DNA of 60,207 nucleotides from Bacillus salacetis. Its GTDB lineage: Bacteria; Bacillota; Bacilli; Bacillales; Bacillaceae_B. The position numbers and the translations under genes were made by a program. The notes below the pieces were generated by a model. The model made no database searches. It had not been told where the DNA came from and saw nothing but the letters and a program-made list of their open reading frames with translations. How positions within the stretch are numbered: the first letter of the stretch is position 1; the number at the start of each line of letters is the position of its first letter. The stretch is from assembly GCF_003581585.1 (NCBI RefSeq), contig NZ_QXIR01000029.1:1-60207 (forward strand). The letters are read 5' to 3'. This document shows, in pieces, positions 50,597 to 60,145 of the stretch.

Positions 50597-50613
50597 TGTC
50601 GAAAAATGACGAA
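50597..50613 (+). promoter_or_regulatory. Spo0A repressor boxes of abrB
   Basis: TGTCGAA (exact, 50597-50603) and TGACGAA (50607-50613) in tandem 10 bp apart, about 15-30 bp after the predicted transcription start. This is the same layout as the 0A boxes by which Spo0A shuts off abrB in B. subtilis. Confidence 0.9.
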
Positions 50614-50650
50614 TTAAAATACATTATTATTTGGAAGGGAGTTTATTAAT

Positions 50651-50935
50651 ATGAAATCAACTGGTATTGTACGTAAAGTAGATGAACTTGGACGTGTAGT
50701 AATTCCAATTGAATTGCGCCGTACGTTGGGAATTGCCGAGAAAGACTCTTTGGAGATTTATGTGGATGATGAAAGAATTATCCTTAAGAAATATAAGCCT
50801 AGCATGACTTGCCATGTAACAGGTGAAGTATCTGATGATAACATCAAATTAGCAGATGGAAAGCTGATCTTAAGCCGTGAAGGCGCTGAAAAGATCGTTA
50901 AAGAAATTCAAAGCTCTTTCCAAATTGAAAAATAA
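50651..50935 (+). CDS. abrB: Transition-state regulator AbrB
   Basis: A global repressor of stationary-phase genes during exponential growth. The 94-residue protein has the N-terminal swapped-hairpin DNA-binding domain (MKSTGIVRKVDELGRVVIPIELRRTLGI, 1-50) and a short C-terminal multimerisation domain. It is nearly identical to B. subtilis AbrB. The start is the ATG at 50651, after GGAAGGGAG. It lies divergent to metS. The promoter has downstream 0A boxes. Its likely targets in this window include the spoVG promoter region. Confidence 0.98.
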   Translation: MKSTGIVRKVDELGRVVIPIELRRTLGIAEKDSLEIYVDDERIILKKYKPSMTCHVTGEVSDDNIKLADGKLILSREGAEKIVKEIQSSFQIEK

Positions 50936-50951
50936 TAGATGAAGAATGCAT

Positions 50952-51010
50952 GTAAAAGCACCCTGAAGAACGGTACCTTTTAAAAGGACCTCCCCAGGGT
51001 GCTTTTTTTC
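50952..51010. terminator. Bidirectional terminator of abrB and the RsbR-like gene
   Basis: A perfect 12-bp stem AAAAGCACCCTG/CAGGGTGCTTTT (50954-50965 with 50995-51006). T runs serve both convergent genes. Confidence 0.9.
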
Positions 51011-51014
51011 ATAT

Positions 51015-51863
51015 TCAATTTGTTTGGCCCATTTTCTTCAAAGCCTGCTTTAAGGAATGAAAGGTGTTGATCTCTTTTAAATCGATTCCAAGCTGGACGG
51101 ACGTCATTGCCACTTCCGGCCTGATTCCGGATAACGCGGTTTTTATTCCCAGAAGAGATAAGGCTTGAATGATATTATAAATCTGGTGCGCAACCATGGT
51201 GTCGACTACAGGTACACCAGATAAATCGATACAAAGCATATCGACTTGTTCTTCCATGCATCTGGCTGGTACAGATTCCATTATTCTTGCTGCTCTATCC
51301 GTATCGATATCCCCTATCAACGGAAGGACAGCAATTGCCTCCCCGACAGGGATCACAGGAGAACCAAGCTCTGCAATCAATTCATGTTGGGCCTTCATTC
51401 GATCCCGGGTGATATCATAGTACATTTTTGAAAACTCCTGGATTAACAGGTCAAAGGCGGTGTGAATGGACTGATTCCATTCCTGCAGCTGCTTGTTCGT
51501 GATCTCTTCTTCTTCATCCTCTGTAAATTCATTTAAGAAGTCCATGATGACCGCTCTGAATTGGTGCACTGATTCAAGCACTTCATAAATAGGAGTCCCT
51601 AAGTCCGCCCGACTTCTGGCTACCATGGATGCCCATTGTTCTCGATTCTTAAAGTATTCTTCTTTATCCTCCAACAAGGAGCTGGCGATTGTTTGGGTCG
51701 TCAGTTTATTTTGTTCCCTTAGAAGCATTTCATATTTTTCATCAGCATCATAAGAATAGATGGAGTTGGGTTTCTTTCCCCTCATCTTCAACCATTGATC
51801 GGCCAAATCTGATTTATTTTCTATAAGCGCCTTATATAATTTCTCGTTCATCGGTTGTGTCAT
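51015..51863 (-). CDS. RsbR-like stressosome protein (non-haem globin-like N-domain + STAS)
   Basis: A 282-residue protein. Residues 1-150 are an all-helical N-terminal domain like that of RsbR co-antagonists. Residues about 165-280 are a STAS domain with DLSGVPVVDTMVAHQIY, where Thr222 in the DT pair fits the site that the RsbT kinase phosphorylates. It resembles RsbRD (YqhA) most by length and tail. RsbR paralogues form the stressosome core that gates sigma-B. No rsbS, rsbT or sigB is in this window, so it is an orphan locus. The ATG follows AAGGAG. It has no counterpart at this place in B. subtilis. Confidence 0.85.
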   Translation of the reverse strand: MTQPMNEKLYKALIENKSDLADQWLKMRGKKPNSIYSYDADEKYEMLLREQNKLTTQTIASSLLEDKEEYFKNREQWASMVARSRADLGTPIYEVLESVHQFRAVIMDFLNEFTEDEEEEITNKQLQEWNQSIHTAFDLLIQEFSKMYYDITRDRMKAQHELIAELGSPVIPVGEAIAVLPLIGDIDTDRAARIMESVPARCMEEQVDMLCIDLSGVPVVDTMVAHQIYNIIQALSLLGIKTALSGIRPEVAMTSVQLGIDLKEINTFHSLKQALKKMGQTN

Positions 51864-51956
51864 AGGTAACTCCTTTGGAAAGTTATTTCCATTTCAGTTT
51901 AGCACTCTGTATTTTAATTGAAAACTAAACAAGCTTGAAGGCAGGATGTTTTGGTT

Positions 51957-52832
51957 TCATTCAATATGGAACGCTTGATAGACATCCCTTTTCGGGAGCC
52001 CTCTTTCTTTGGACACCATCTTGATTGCTTCTTTCGGGGTGATGGCTTTTTCATCTATATATTGCTGAACATGTTGTGCAGGCGTAAGCTCACTCCACCA
52101 AAAGCTTTCTTCAACATCTGTTTCTTTATGAGGATTACCTTCTACAATAAGACAGAATTCTCCCCTGACCTCTCCCTCACTGCACCATTCCAATGCCTCT
52201 TCAAGGGACCCTCTGATGAACTCCTCGAATTTCTTGGTAAGTTCACGTGATAAGACTATGGAACGATTGCCGAGGATTTCTTTCATTTCTTTCAAGGTTT
52301 CTTTCAGTCTGTGCGGCGATTCATAAAAAACCAGCGTACTGTTCTGTTTGGAAAGCGTTTCAAGTTCTTTCCGCTTTTCCTTCTTATTGCGCGATAGAAA
52401 GCCATAAAAGTAAAATGGCTGCGGGACCAGCCCGGAGGCAACCAAGGCTGTCAGGGCTGCGTTTGCACCGGGAAGGGGAATGACGGCTATCCCCCTGGTC
52501 ACCGCCTCCTTCACGATTTCATAGCCGGGATCGGAAATACACGGCATACCTGCATCACTCACAAGGGCAACTGTTTCACCATTCTCTATTCGTTCAAGCA
52601 GCTTCTCACCGCTTGCTTCTTTATTATGCTCATGATAGCTGACGACATAGGTGTCAATCTCAAAGTAATTACATAACTTCTTCGTGTTTCGGGTGTCTTC
52701 TGCAGCAATTACATCGCACTCTTTTAATATCCTGACAGCCCTGAAAGACATGTCTTCCAGATTGCCGATGGGTGTCGGCACAAGATACAGAGATCCTGCT
52801 TCAGTATCCAGAAAGCTTTTTTGTGTTTTCAT
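51957..52832 (-). CDS. rsmI: 16S rRNA (cytidine1402-2'-O)-methyltransferase
   Basis: Methylates the 2'-OH of C1402 of 16S rRNA. The 291-residue tetrapyrrole-methylase-fold enzyme has GSLYLVPTPIGNLEDMSFRAVRIL, VIAAEDTRNTKKLC, VALVSDAGMPCISDPGYE and FYESPHRLKETL. The start is the ATG at 52832, after AAGGTG. In B. subtilis yazA (GIY-YIG) lies between it and yabB; here the two are 30 bp apart with no yazA. Confidence 0.96.
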   Translation of the reverse strand: MKTQKSFLDTEAGSLYLVPTPIGNLEDMSFRAVRILKECDVIAAEDTRNTKKLCNYFEIDTYVVSYHEHNKEASGEKLLERIENGETVALVSDAGMPCISDPGYEIVKEAVTRGIAVIPLPGANAALTALVASGLVPQPFYFYGFLSRNKKEKRKELETLSKQNSTLVFYESPHRLKETLKEMKEILGNRSIVLSRELTKKFEEFIRGSLEEALEWCSEGEVRGEFCLIVEGNPHKETDVEESFWWSELTPAQHVQQYIDEKAITPKEAIKMVSKERGLPKRDVYQAFHIE

Positions 52833-52862
52833 CCTCTTCACCTTCTTTTCAATAGTGGGGCT

Positions 52863-53606
52863 TTACTCATGTCCATACAGCATACGGTGGACTTCACTCC
52901 CATAACTGCCTTCTTCATTATATACGACCAGGGGCTGCAAGACCTGCAAATCCGGGCTTCCATCCTTGATCCCTTCCACCAGCACCGTGTTGGCTTCCTT
53001 CTGTTGATTGGGATAAACAAACCGAACCCTCTTCGGTTCTATACGATACTCCCTCATAAGAGTGAGAAGATCCACTCCTCTTCCCGGCCTGTGTACAAAT
53101 GCAGCCTTTCCTCCCTGCTTAAGGAGGAAGCTCACCGTCTTCACCACATCTTCGAGTGTACAAAGCAATTCATGGCGGGCAATCGCATAGTGTTCATTAC
53201 TGTTGATTTTTACTTTTTCACTTTTTGAAAAATAAGGGGGATTGCATGTAACCGCATCAAATTTATCATTTCCAAAAAGGGCAGGCATATCTTTAAGGTC
53301 TCCATGAATCATGGAAATCTGGTTTCCCAGCTGGTTATAATCGATGCTTCGATTGGCCATCTCAAATAATCTTTCCTGAATCTCCACCCCTGTAATCGGT
53401 ACACTGGTCCGATTGCTCAGCATCAAAGGAATCACTCCGTTCCCTGAGCATAAGTCGATGATTTTCCCTTTCCGCTTCGGGATGCCTGCAAAATTCGCAA
53501 GCAATACGGCATCGAGCGAAAATGAAAACACCGAAGGACTTTGGATGATCCTTAAGTTTTCCGCCAATAAATAATCCAGCCTTTCATCTTCCTTCAACTC
53601 AACCAT
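52863..53606 (-). CDS. yabB: tRNA(1)Val (adenine37-N6)-methyltransferase-like protein (YabB)
   Basis: A 247-residue class I SAM methyltransferase of the TrmN6/YfiC family. It has motif [36 protein letters not shown], the catalytic NPPY in [12 protein letters not shown] and [18 protein letters not shown]. The start is the ATG at 53606, after GGAGGGG. The target as tRNA-Val m6A37 is known for the E. coli relative and inferred here. Confidence 0.92.
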   Translation of the reverse strand: MVELKEDERLDYLLAENLRIIQSPSVFSFSLDAVLLANFAGIPKRKGKIIDLCSGNGVIPLMLSNRTSVPITGVEIQERLFEMANRSIDYNQLGNQISMIHGDLKDMPALFGNDKFDAVTCNPPYFSKSEKVKINSNEHYAIARHELLCTLEDVVKTVSFLLKQGGKAAFVHRPGRGVDLLTLMREYRIEPKRVRFVYPNQQKEANTVLVEGIKDGSPDLQVLQPLVVYNEEGSYGSEVHRMLYGHE

Positions 53607-53693
53607 CTCTTCCCCTCCGTACACGTCTATGTAAAATATATTGTTTTTTAGTGTCTGGCATCCTGCTATATTTACTCATGAGGCTGCTTATAT

Positions 53694-53730
53694 GTAAAAA
53701 CGAAGCCTTCCTGCTGGACAGGAAGGCTTA
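53694..53730 (-). terminator. yabA terminator
   Basis: Perfect 11-bp stem AAGCCTTCCTG/CAGGAAGGCTT, then CGTTTTT on the minus strand. Confidence 0.92.
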
Positions 53731-53739
53731 AAGTGATAG

Positions 53740-54111
53740 CTATTTCTTATTAAGAAAAGATAAGCAAAACAAACAATCTTCATCTTTACGGGGACTGCCG
53801 AAGTGGATATTGCAGATATGAAATCCTTCCTGATACAGCCGGGCAAGATTGTCATAGCCTTCACCGACATCCAATGATTTATCCTCGGACTGAGACTGCT
53901 TGGATCCCTTTTTACCTTTACGTGCAGCGCCTTTCGAAGAGTTCCCTGTTTGCTCCAGTCTTCTGCGCAAATGATCGTTTTCCAGCTGAAGGGAATTATT
54001 CTCTTCTAAGATTTCCGCTAAGACTTGTTTTAACTCACCCAGCTGCTGGTAAAGCTGTCCTATTTGTTGCTCCATATTACTGACTGAATCAAAGAACTCT
54101 TTTTTATCCAC
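53740..54111 (-). CDS. yabA: Replication-initiation control protein YabA
   Basis: Binds DnaA and DnaN and limits initiation. The 123-residue product has an N-terminal leucine-zipper coiled coil ([41 protein letters not shown]) for tetramerisation. After a charged linker comes a C-terminal zinc motif ([23 protein letters not shown]) with a His/Cys-x-Cys-like set. The start is the ATG at 54111. It lies 14 bp after ricT. Confidence 0.95.
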   Translation of the reverse strand: MDKKEFFDSVSNMEQQIGQLYQQLGELKQVLAEILEENNSLQLENDHLRRRLEQTGNSSKGAARKGKKGSKQSQSEDKSLDVGEGYDNLARLYQEGFHICNIHFGSPRKDEDCLFCLSFLNKK

Positions 54112-54125
54112 TAAACTCCACCCCG

Positions 54126-54953
54126 TTACTCTGTGGCTTGAATTGAGACGGCACTTTCGTTTGAGATTTCATCCAAAGTAAATTCAAGAACACGTTCAGC
54201 CTCTTTGATATCGACTTTGATGACACGTTCTAAAATGTTGAGACCGACTACTCTGCCTTTGCCATGCGGCGTGCTGATTACCTCTCCCACATCCGGAAGT
54301 TCTTCCTTGGCCGCTTCATATTCGTCATTCTCATACTTCAGGCAGCACATGAGACGGCCGCATAAACCGGAGATCTTCGTCGGGTTCAGAGAAAGGTTTT
54401 GATCTTTCGCCATCTTAATTGAAACTGGTTCAAAATCTCCCAAATAAGTTGAACAGCAAAGCATCCTGCCGCAAGGGCCGATTCCGCCAAGCATTTTTGC
54501 TTCGTCCCTGACGCCGATCTGACGAAGTTCGATGCGGGTACGGAAAATGGATGCCAAATCCTTGACTAATTCACGGAAGTCCACCCTGCCGTCTGCCGTG
54601 AAATAGAAGATTACTTTATTTCTATCGAATGTATATTCCACATCAACCAGTTTCATATCCAGCTGATGTTCGGTAATTTTATTGCAGCAGACTTCATAAG
54701 CTTCTTCTGCCGCATCTTTATTCTCCTGGACAGCCATCTGATCTTTATGATCGGCCAGCCTTATAACTTTTTTCAGAGGAAGGACTACGTCGTTTTCGCC
54801 AACCTGCTTGCGGTCGACGACAACTTTCCCATATTCCACTCCCCTGACTGTTTCCACGATGACATAATCATTCTTTTCGATTGCCAGTTCGCCTGGATCG
54901 AAATAATATATTTTACCCGCTTTTTTAAAGCGTACGCCTACAACATCGTACAA
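54126..54953 (-). CDS. ricT: RicT (YaaT), PSP1-domain RNA-maturation and sporulation factor
   Basis: Part of the RicA-RicF-RicT complex that stimulates RNase Y processing, and needed for Spo0A phosphorelay and competence. The 275-residue product (same length as in B. subtilis) carries the PSP1 domain, with [36 protein letters not shown] and [13 protein letters not shown]. Those paired cysteines could hold an Fe-S cluster or metal. The ATG at 54953 lies 6 bp from holB. Confidence 0.95.
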   Translation of the reverse strand: MYDVVGVRFKKAGKIYYFDPGELAIEKNDYVIVETVRGVEYGKVVVDRKQVGENDVVLPLKKVIRLADHKDQMAVQENKDAAEEAYEVCCNKITEHQLDMKLVDVEYTFDRNKVIFYFTADGRVDFRELVKDLASIFRTRIELRQIGVRDEAKMLGGIGPCGRMLCCSTYLGDFEPVSIKMAKDQNLSLNPTKISGLCGRLMCCLKYENDEYEAAKEELPDVGEVISTPHGKGRVVGLNILERVIKVDIKEAERVLEFTLDEISNESAVSIQATE

Positions 54954-54959
54954 AGGAAA

Positions 54960-55949
54960 TCACCCCTGTAATTTTAGCACAAGCTGTTCCAATAACAGCT
55001 GAGTATTCATATTTGCGTTAAGCTTCCGTTTTGCTTCAAGTACGGCTGTCATCTTCCCAGACAGACTGTTTGTGGAAACCTGAAGCGCATCTGACTCCCA
55101 ATCCTGTTTCTTATCCGGGTAAACCAGCTTATCCCCTTTATCTATCTGTATATATAGGAGATCTTTATATATAAGCAGTAAAAGATCCAATGCTCGATCT
55201 ATTTGATGCTTCTCTTTGAAATGCTCGTTAAAATCCTCCTGCAAAGTAATCATTGCCTGAAATGGACTTTTGCGGAGGACTTCATACAATTTTAACACTA
55301 TTATTCTTGCTTGTGCAAACCAGTCTTCGCTGCTTAATTCAAATGCTTCCTGGTAATTATTAGTTAAACTTGCTGTCAAGGCGGCCATACCGGGATTGAT
55401 TCCCTCAGAAATCAGCCTGTCCTTTATCAATTCTTTAGGTAGTGGCTGAAATGAAACAACCTGGCAGCGTGAAATGATGGTGGGCAGGATCCGGTGAACC
55501 TGTTCTGTCATCAGGATCGCTGTTGTCTCTGAAGAAGGTTCCTCCAAAAACTTCAGCAAGCTGTTGGCTGCATTAGGGGTCATCTTGTCGGCATGTGAAA
55601 CAATGTAAATTTTCTGCTTGGACTCAACCCCTGTTTTGCTGAATTCACTCTGCAAAGCGCGAATCTGATCTTTCTTGATGGAAAGCCCATCCGGTTCAAC
55701 CACATGCACATCAGGGTGGTTTTGATTGTCGATCCGTTTACAGTTATTGCACTTGCCGCACGCTATCCCATTCACTGGCTGATCACACAAAAGCGACTTA
55801 GCAAAGAGGACGGCAATATCTTTCTTCCTCGTTCCTCTTTCTCCCTCAAAGAGATAAGCATGCGCCACTCGATCTCTTGTAATGCTGTTGGCCAGCATTT
55901 GCAGGACAACAGGCTGTATTTCATTGAGTTCTTCCCAGGTCATGGACAA
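54960..55949 (-). CDS. holB: DNA polymerase III delta-prime subunit
   Basis: A clamp-loader component. The 329-residue AAA+-like protein has YLFEGERGTRKKDIAVLFA (a diverged P-loop, normal for HolB), the zinc module CGKCNNCKR, and SNAANSLLKFLEEP plus IISRCQVVSF (the SRC motif). The start appears to be a TTG at 55949, giving MSMTWEEL in line with B. subtilis MAISWKEM. The ribosome site is weak. Confidence 0.95.
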   Translation of the reverse strand: MSMTWEELNEIQPVVLQMLANSITRDRVAHAYLFEGERGTRKKDIAVLFAKSLLCDQPVNGIACGKCNNCKRIDNQNHPDVHVVEPDGLSIKKDQIRALQSEFSKTGVESKQKIYIVSHADKMTPNAANSLLKFLEEPSSETTAILMTEQVHRILPTIISRCQVVSFQPLPKELIKDRLISEGINPGMAALTASLTNNYQEAFELSSEDWFAQARIIVLKLYEVLRKSPFQAMITLQEDFNEHFKEKHQIDRALDLLLLIYKDLLYIQIDKGDKLVYPDKKQDWESDALQVSTNSLSGKMTAVLEAKRKLNANMNTQLLLEQLVLKLQG

Positions 55950-55963
55950 TCGCGATCACTCAC

Positions 55964-56404
55964 TTACGTATATAAATTAATTAATAAGCCTCTTACTTCG
56001 CCTATCTTTCCTAAAATATCAATTGACTGTTTTTCTTCATTTAGAATATCTTCTGTCAGTTCCATCAGCTTATGGTCCACATTCTCGACAATATTAAGCT
56101 TCCTGCCTTCCCCATGCTGGTTCCAGGTATGGGATTGTTTCAGGTTCATGCCATAATCGACTGCCTCTTTCACAAACCTTTTGACCAGGGTCTTATATTT
56201 AGCCAGGTCCTTAAAGGTCCTTGATCGGGCAAGCCTTTCTCCTGCACTGGTGATATCCCCCATCAGCTTTCCAAGCTGTTCCATCTGCAGTTTCTGATCT
56301 TGTTTTCCGACCAGCGCGCTGAACTTTACAGAACCTTCAGGGTTCGGCTTTTGATCGGTACGGATCTTATCGACACCGACGCGGAGATCTTGATTGATTT
56401 TCAT
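55964..56404 (-). CDS. yaaR: YaaR, DUF327 family
   Basis: A 146-residue soluble helical protein, same length and sequence class as B. subtilis YaaR (DUF327). MKINQDLRVGVDKIRTD begins it, and YGMNLKQSHTWNQHGEGRKLNIVENVDHKLMELTEDIL is the conserved end. The role is unknown; its fixed place between holB and darA suggests a signalling or replication link, which is inference only. Confidence 0.9.
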   Translation of the reverse strand: MKINQDLRVGVDKIRTDQKPNPEGSVKFSALVGKQDQKLQMEQLGKLMGDITSAGERLARSRTFKDLAKYKTLVKRFVKEAVDYGMNLKQSHTWNQHGEGRKLNIVENVDHKLMELTEDILNEEKQSIDILGKIGEVRGLLINLYT

Positions 56405-56422
56405 ATCCCGATTCCCTCACTT

Positions 56423-56869
<447 letters not shown>

Positions 56870-56872
56870 TTA

Positions 56873-56892
56873 AAACAACCTTTCGAAAAAGG
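56873..56892 (-). terminator. Weak terminator after tmk
   Basis: Stem CCTTT-TTCG-AAAGG, then TTGTTTTAATTTT on the minus strand. The stem is short, so this is tentative. Confidence 0.4.
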
Positions 56893-56918
56893 CTCTATAG
56901 TCCAGAGAAGACCAGCCT

Positions 56919-57563
56919 TTATTTGACTGGTCTCGCGGCTATATATTTCTCCACTATATTGAACGCATGTTGGTAAACTTCAGTAAAAGACTTGCCTGCA
57001 TCAATTTTTTTTATACGATCAGGAAATTTTTCGAGAAGCATTAAGTAGCCCTCGCGGACACGTTCATGGAATTCCAGAGTTTCCAGGTCGAGTCTGTTCA
57101 CTTCTCTGCCTTGATGTTTACTGATGCGCTGCAACCCTACTTCCGGTTCAACATCAAAGTACAGCGTTATATCCGGCATTGTATTTCCTATAGCGAATTG
57201 ATTGATGCTGTATACCTCTTCCATGCCGATTCCCCTTGCATGCCCCTGATAAGCCAGTGAACTATCCAGGAAACGGTCACATAGGACAATCTGTTTGTTT
57301 TCCAAAGCAGGAATGACTTTCTCTGCCAAGTGCTGCCTTCTCGCCGCAGCGTATAATAACGCTTCCGTTCTTTCATCCATCTCCGTATGCTTGGGGTTTA
57401 GTATGACTTCACGGATTTCCTCAGCAATCGTAATTCCACCCGGTTCCCTTGTCAAAACCACTTCATGGCCCTTACCTGCCAGTTCTTCCGCCATCTGCTT
57501 GATGATCGTTGACTTTCCTGCTCCTTCAGGACCTTCAACTGTTATAAATATTCCTTGTTCCAT
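56919..57563 (-). CDS. tmk: Thymidylate kinase
   Basis: Phosphorylates dTMP to dTDP. The 214-residue P-loop kinase has GPEGAGKST (11-19), LTREPGGI, the DR(F/Y) motif [18 protein letters not shown], and the [19 protein letters not shown]. The ATG follows AGG-rich sequence. It lies between yaaO and darA as in B. subtilis. Confidence 0.97.
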   Translation of the reverse strand: MEQGIFITVEGPEGAGKSTIIKQMAEELAGKGHEVVLTREPGGITIAEEIREVILNPKHTEMDERTEALLYAAARRQHLAEKVIPALENKQIVLCDRFLDSSLAYQGHARGIGMEEVYSINQFAIGNTMPDITLYFDVEPEVGLQRISKHQGREVNRLDLETLEFHERVREGYLMLLEKFPDRIKKIDAGKSFTEVYQHAFNIVEKYIAARPVK

Positions 57564-57629
57564 CCTTCAACCTCCGCGATTCAGTAGATGCTTGTTTCAT
57601 TATAACTTATTTCTTATATGACTGCAGAA

Positions 57630-59027
57630 TTACTCAATTACGCAGATTTTTCCTTCATTTAATAAGTGTCCCCCTTGGAATTTTGCTCCATGGTCCATCC
57701 ACCATTTAAGCTCCACAATCGCTTCTTCCGTAATCTCTTCACCAGGATAGAACAAGGGGATTCCAGGAGGATAGGGTATCAGCACCTCACCTGCCGTCTC
57801 TCCGGCTGCCTCTTCTATTGAAATCCACTTCTTCATTCTTTTATCAATCTCTTTATAAGAAACATTGAGGGCGGTGATTTTTTTCTTTTTCTTAAAACTG
57901 GCGTAACTTCCCGTCCCTTTTGCTGGTGAGATTCCCTTCAGCTTTTCTGCTGCCCGTTCAAAAGGGAATGGAGAACCTTTTTTTAACAGCGGCAGAATGA
58001 ACAGAACCTGATAAGGATCGGCCAGTTCTGCATATATTCCTCTTTCCTCCAATTGTTCCTGCAGTTGAAAGCCTGATAGACCTTGAAATCTCACCAGTAA
58101 TTTCAACGGGTCATCTGCTTCAATGACTTCAAAACCGGTCTCTCTCAGACTTGTGATAAATCGTTCTCTTTCCCTGGAGAAAAAGTCGGCATCTTCACTT
58201 GAATAAGACGCTAAATAATGCCGCGCAGAGTCGAGGGAACCCATGATCGGATAGGAGGGACTGCTCGATTGAAGCATTCCAAGATAGTGCTCCACCTTCA
58301 GGACATCGATATTGTCATTTTGTATATGCAGAAATGAACCCATTGTCATAGCCGGCAAGGTTTTATGGGCAGAATGGACAACCGCGTCTGCCCCCCATGT
58401 CAAAGAAGATGATGGAAAAAATCTTCCCCTGGAAAAATGAGCGCCATGTGCTTCATCAATCAGCACTTTTACTCCGTGGACATGTGCTGTTTCAATAATG
58501 GATTGAAGCTCATACACCATTCCATAGTAGGTCGGATAGGTTAGAATAACTGTCTTTACTCCTGGATATTTCTCTAATGCCTCTGCAAATGTTTCCCTGG
58601 AAATACCCGCAGCCGTACTTGTCCGTGCATCCATTTCAGGGTGAAGGAATACCGGCCTTACGTTCGCAAGCTTCAGCCCATTCAAAATGGATTTATGGCA
58701 GTTTCGCTGGACGAAAACAATATCACCATTCTCACTGCTTCCCAATATCATGGCCAAGTTTCCAACCGTACTGCCGTTTACAAGAAAATAACTCTTCTTC
58801 GTCTGATAATGAGCAGCCAATAACCCCTGTGCTTCCATGATTGCTTCTGAAGGAGCATGCAGGTCATCCAATCCTGTAAGTTCAGTAACATCATATTTCA
58901 GTAGATTAACTGCTTGTCCCTCTGAAAGCTGCCCGTTCTTATGTCCAGGCACATGAAAAGAAATGGTATCTTTATTTATATGATTCTGAAGTGCCTCCAC
59001 TAAAGGCATCCTGCTTTGATTCGTCAT
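57630..59027 (-). CDS. yaaO: Orn/Lys/Arg decarboxylase-family PLP enzyme (YaaO)
   Basis: A 465-residue fold-I PLP decarboxylase. ISFHVPGHKNGQLSEGQA opens it, and the ADAVVHSAHKTLPAMTMGSFLH motif holds the Schiff-base lysine. The C-terminal domain ends IPYPPGIPLFYPGEEI. In B. subtilis YaaO is an uncharacterised paralogue of SpeA; arginine is therefore only one possible substrate. The start is the ATG at 59027, after GGAAGGG; the open frame extends 60 bases further. It is separated by a terminator from csfB. Confidence 0.92.
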   Translation of the reverse strand: MTNQSRMPLVEALQNHINKDTISFHVPGHKNGQLSEGQAVNLLKYDVTELTGLDDLHAPSEAIMEAQGLLAAHYQTKKSYFLVNGSTVGNLAMILGSSENGDIVFVQRNCHKSILNGLKLANVRPVFLHPEMDARTSTAAGISRETFAEALEKYPGVKTVILTYPTYYGMVYELQSIIETAHVHGVKVLIDEAHGAHFSRGRFFPSSSLTWGADAVVHSAHKTLPAMTMGSFLHIQNDNIDVLKVEHYLGMLQSSSPSYPIMGSLDSARHYLASYSSEDADFFSRERERFITSLRETGFEVIEADDPLKLLVRFQGLSGFQLQEQLEERGIYAELADPYQVLFILPLLKKGSPFPFERAAEKLKGISPAKGTGSYASFKKKKKITALNVSYKEIDKRMKKWISIEEAAGETAGEVLIPYPPGIPLFYPGEEITEEAIVELKWWMDHGAKFQGGHLLNEGKICVIE

Positions 59028-59186
59028 ACACGCAACCCTTCCTGTATAAATTCCAATTCCATCGTACCATAACCCTGTCTGATTCAATGACTGATTTCAT
59101 ACGCATTCTTAAAGGATTCCTTCTTGTTCCACTCCCGTTCTTCATCAGGAAACTCCGGACAATGTATAGGTTACAGGCTGATGACC

Positions 59187-59222
59187 TATAAAAAAATAAA
59201 AAACCGGGCAGCTTCTCCCGGC
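59187..59222 (-). terminator. csfB terminator
   Basis: Stem CCGGG/CCCGG with an 8-nt loop, then TTTTTTATTTTTTT on the minus strand, just after the csfB stop. Confidence 0.9.
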
Positions 59223-59227
59223 TTCGA

Positions 59228-59425
59228 TTACGAAAATATTTGCGGTGTATTGACTTTCTTTAATCTCTCCACGAAATACTTATACTGAGGATTGTTCGTT
59301 TCAGTACAGACCATATCTTTCTCACAATCTATGCAGACAAATGATGTGTACAGATGTATGCCTGTCGCCTTCTCCTGACTGCAAACGATACACGTTTCCC
59401 TTACTGTCTTCTCTGTATTCAACAC
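59228..59425 (-). CDS. csfB: Anti-sigma factor Gin (CsfB)
   Basis: A zinc-binding inhibitor of sigma-G (and sigma-E) that blocks early forespore transcription. The 65-residue product has two CxxC pairs, CIVC and CIDC, on either side of GIHLYTSFV, the Gin signature. The chosen start is the GTG at 59425, after GGAGG. The ATG at 59443 lies at or before the predicted sigma-F transcription start, so it could not be used. It sits beside an rRNA operon, as in B. subtilis. In B. subtilis xpaC and yaaN lie between it and yaaO. Confidence 0.92.
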   Translation of the reverse strand: MLNTEKTVRETCIVCSQEKATGIHLYTSFVCIDCEKDMVCTETNNPQYKYFVERLKKVNTPQIFS

Positions 59426-59448
59426 CAGTCTCCCCACCTCCATACACC

Positions 59449-59477
59449 TATTCTTCCCCGAAGCCGTTCAATTATAC
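59449..59477 (-). promoter_or_regulatory. Sigma-F promoter of csfB
   Basis: Minus strand GTATA, 14-bp spacer, GGGAAGAATA. Both boxes fit the sigma-F consensus GYWTA/GGNRANAHTR exactly; the spacer is one short of 15. csfB is sigma-F dependent in B. subtilis. Confidence 0.75.
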
Positions 59478-59574
59478 GTGTTTTCGCAAAATTTGAACTA
59501 AATGAATTATCTCATGTAGCTATACTATGTATGGAAAATCATGTCTGTGTATGTCTATAGGGAATTTCTTTTAA

Positions 59575-59752
59575 AAAGGCTGTTTTCGCATATATTGTTG
59601 CTTTTGGAAAAATCCCAAGTGGCTGATTTTTCCCCTGAATTCCGGGGTTTTACTCTCGAAAAAGAAAGAGCAGCTCTTTTCTTTACGGCTTACCAGGATA
59701 TTATTTGAAATTTACTTTGAAATAGCAACAAAGTTTACGAAAAGAGCCTTAA
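59575..59752 (+). repeat. Family-3 MITE, full length (copy F)
   Basis: AAAGGCTGTTTTCGCATATA starts the left end and (AGCAACAAAGTTTACGAAAA)GAGCCTT is the right end. Aligned ends match at most positions over 27 bp. It lies between csfB and the 5S terminator region. Confidence 0.87.
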
Positions 59753-59757
59753 AAAAA

Positions 59758-60110
59758 GGAACAGGTATACTATTCTCTATAGGAAAAAGACTCTTCTTTT
59801 TTGGATATTTCACCCCTTCTATAAATAGCTGTCATCTTGTAGGCTCGGTTTTCATTGTTGATAATTAATTCAATCATTTACAAAACCCTTTAAATACAGA
59901 GTTATACATCAAAACCAGGTGCTTTTGCATCTAAAAGGCGATGAGCGGCGAATCTCTTCGTCCGCTTCGCTCGTTCGCATCCTCATGGGCAGAGCCCATT
60001 CCGGTGCTCTCTCCCTGTCGTCCTCGACCTTCTTGCTCCTCCCCATCCTCGCACTGCTTCTGAGTAGGCTGCGGAACTAAACAATCCGAGCATATTCTTA
60101 TTTTCTCATA
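59758..60110. other. Gene-free interval between MITE and 5S terminator
   Basis: No convincing gene. A GC-rich patch at about 59940-60065 has a perfect hairpin ATGGGC-AGA-GCCCAT (59985-59999) and a 60-codon minus-strand frame with no ribosome site. The latter is low-complexity (charged, Gly-rich) and probably not coding. Confidence 0.45.
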
Positions 60111-60111
60111 C

Positions 60112-60138
60112 AAAAAAAGAGCACCCTTTGGGTACTCT
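60112..60138 (-). terminator. rRNA operon terminator
   Basis: Stem GAGTACCC/GGGTGCTC (one wobble) with loop AAA, then TTTTTTT on the minus strand. It lies directly after the 5S 3' end. Confidence 0.93.
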
Positions 60139-60145
60139 TTTGGTT

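Noticed and set aside
59931..60113. A 60-codon minus-strand ORF next to the 5S gene
   Set aside because: No ribosome site, low-complexity charged composition, and its frame runs through the rRNA terminator region.
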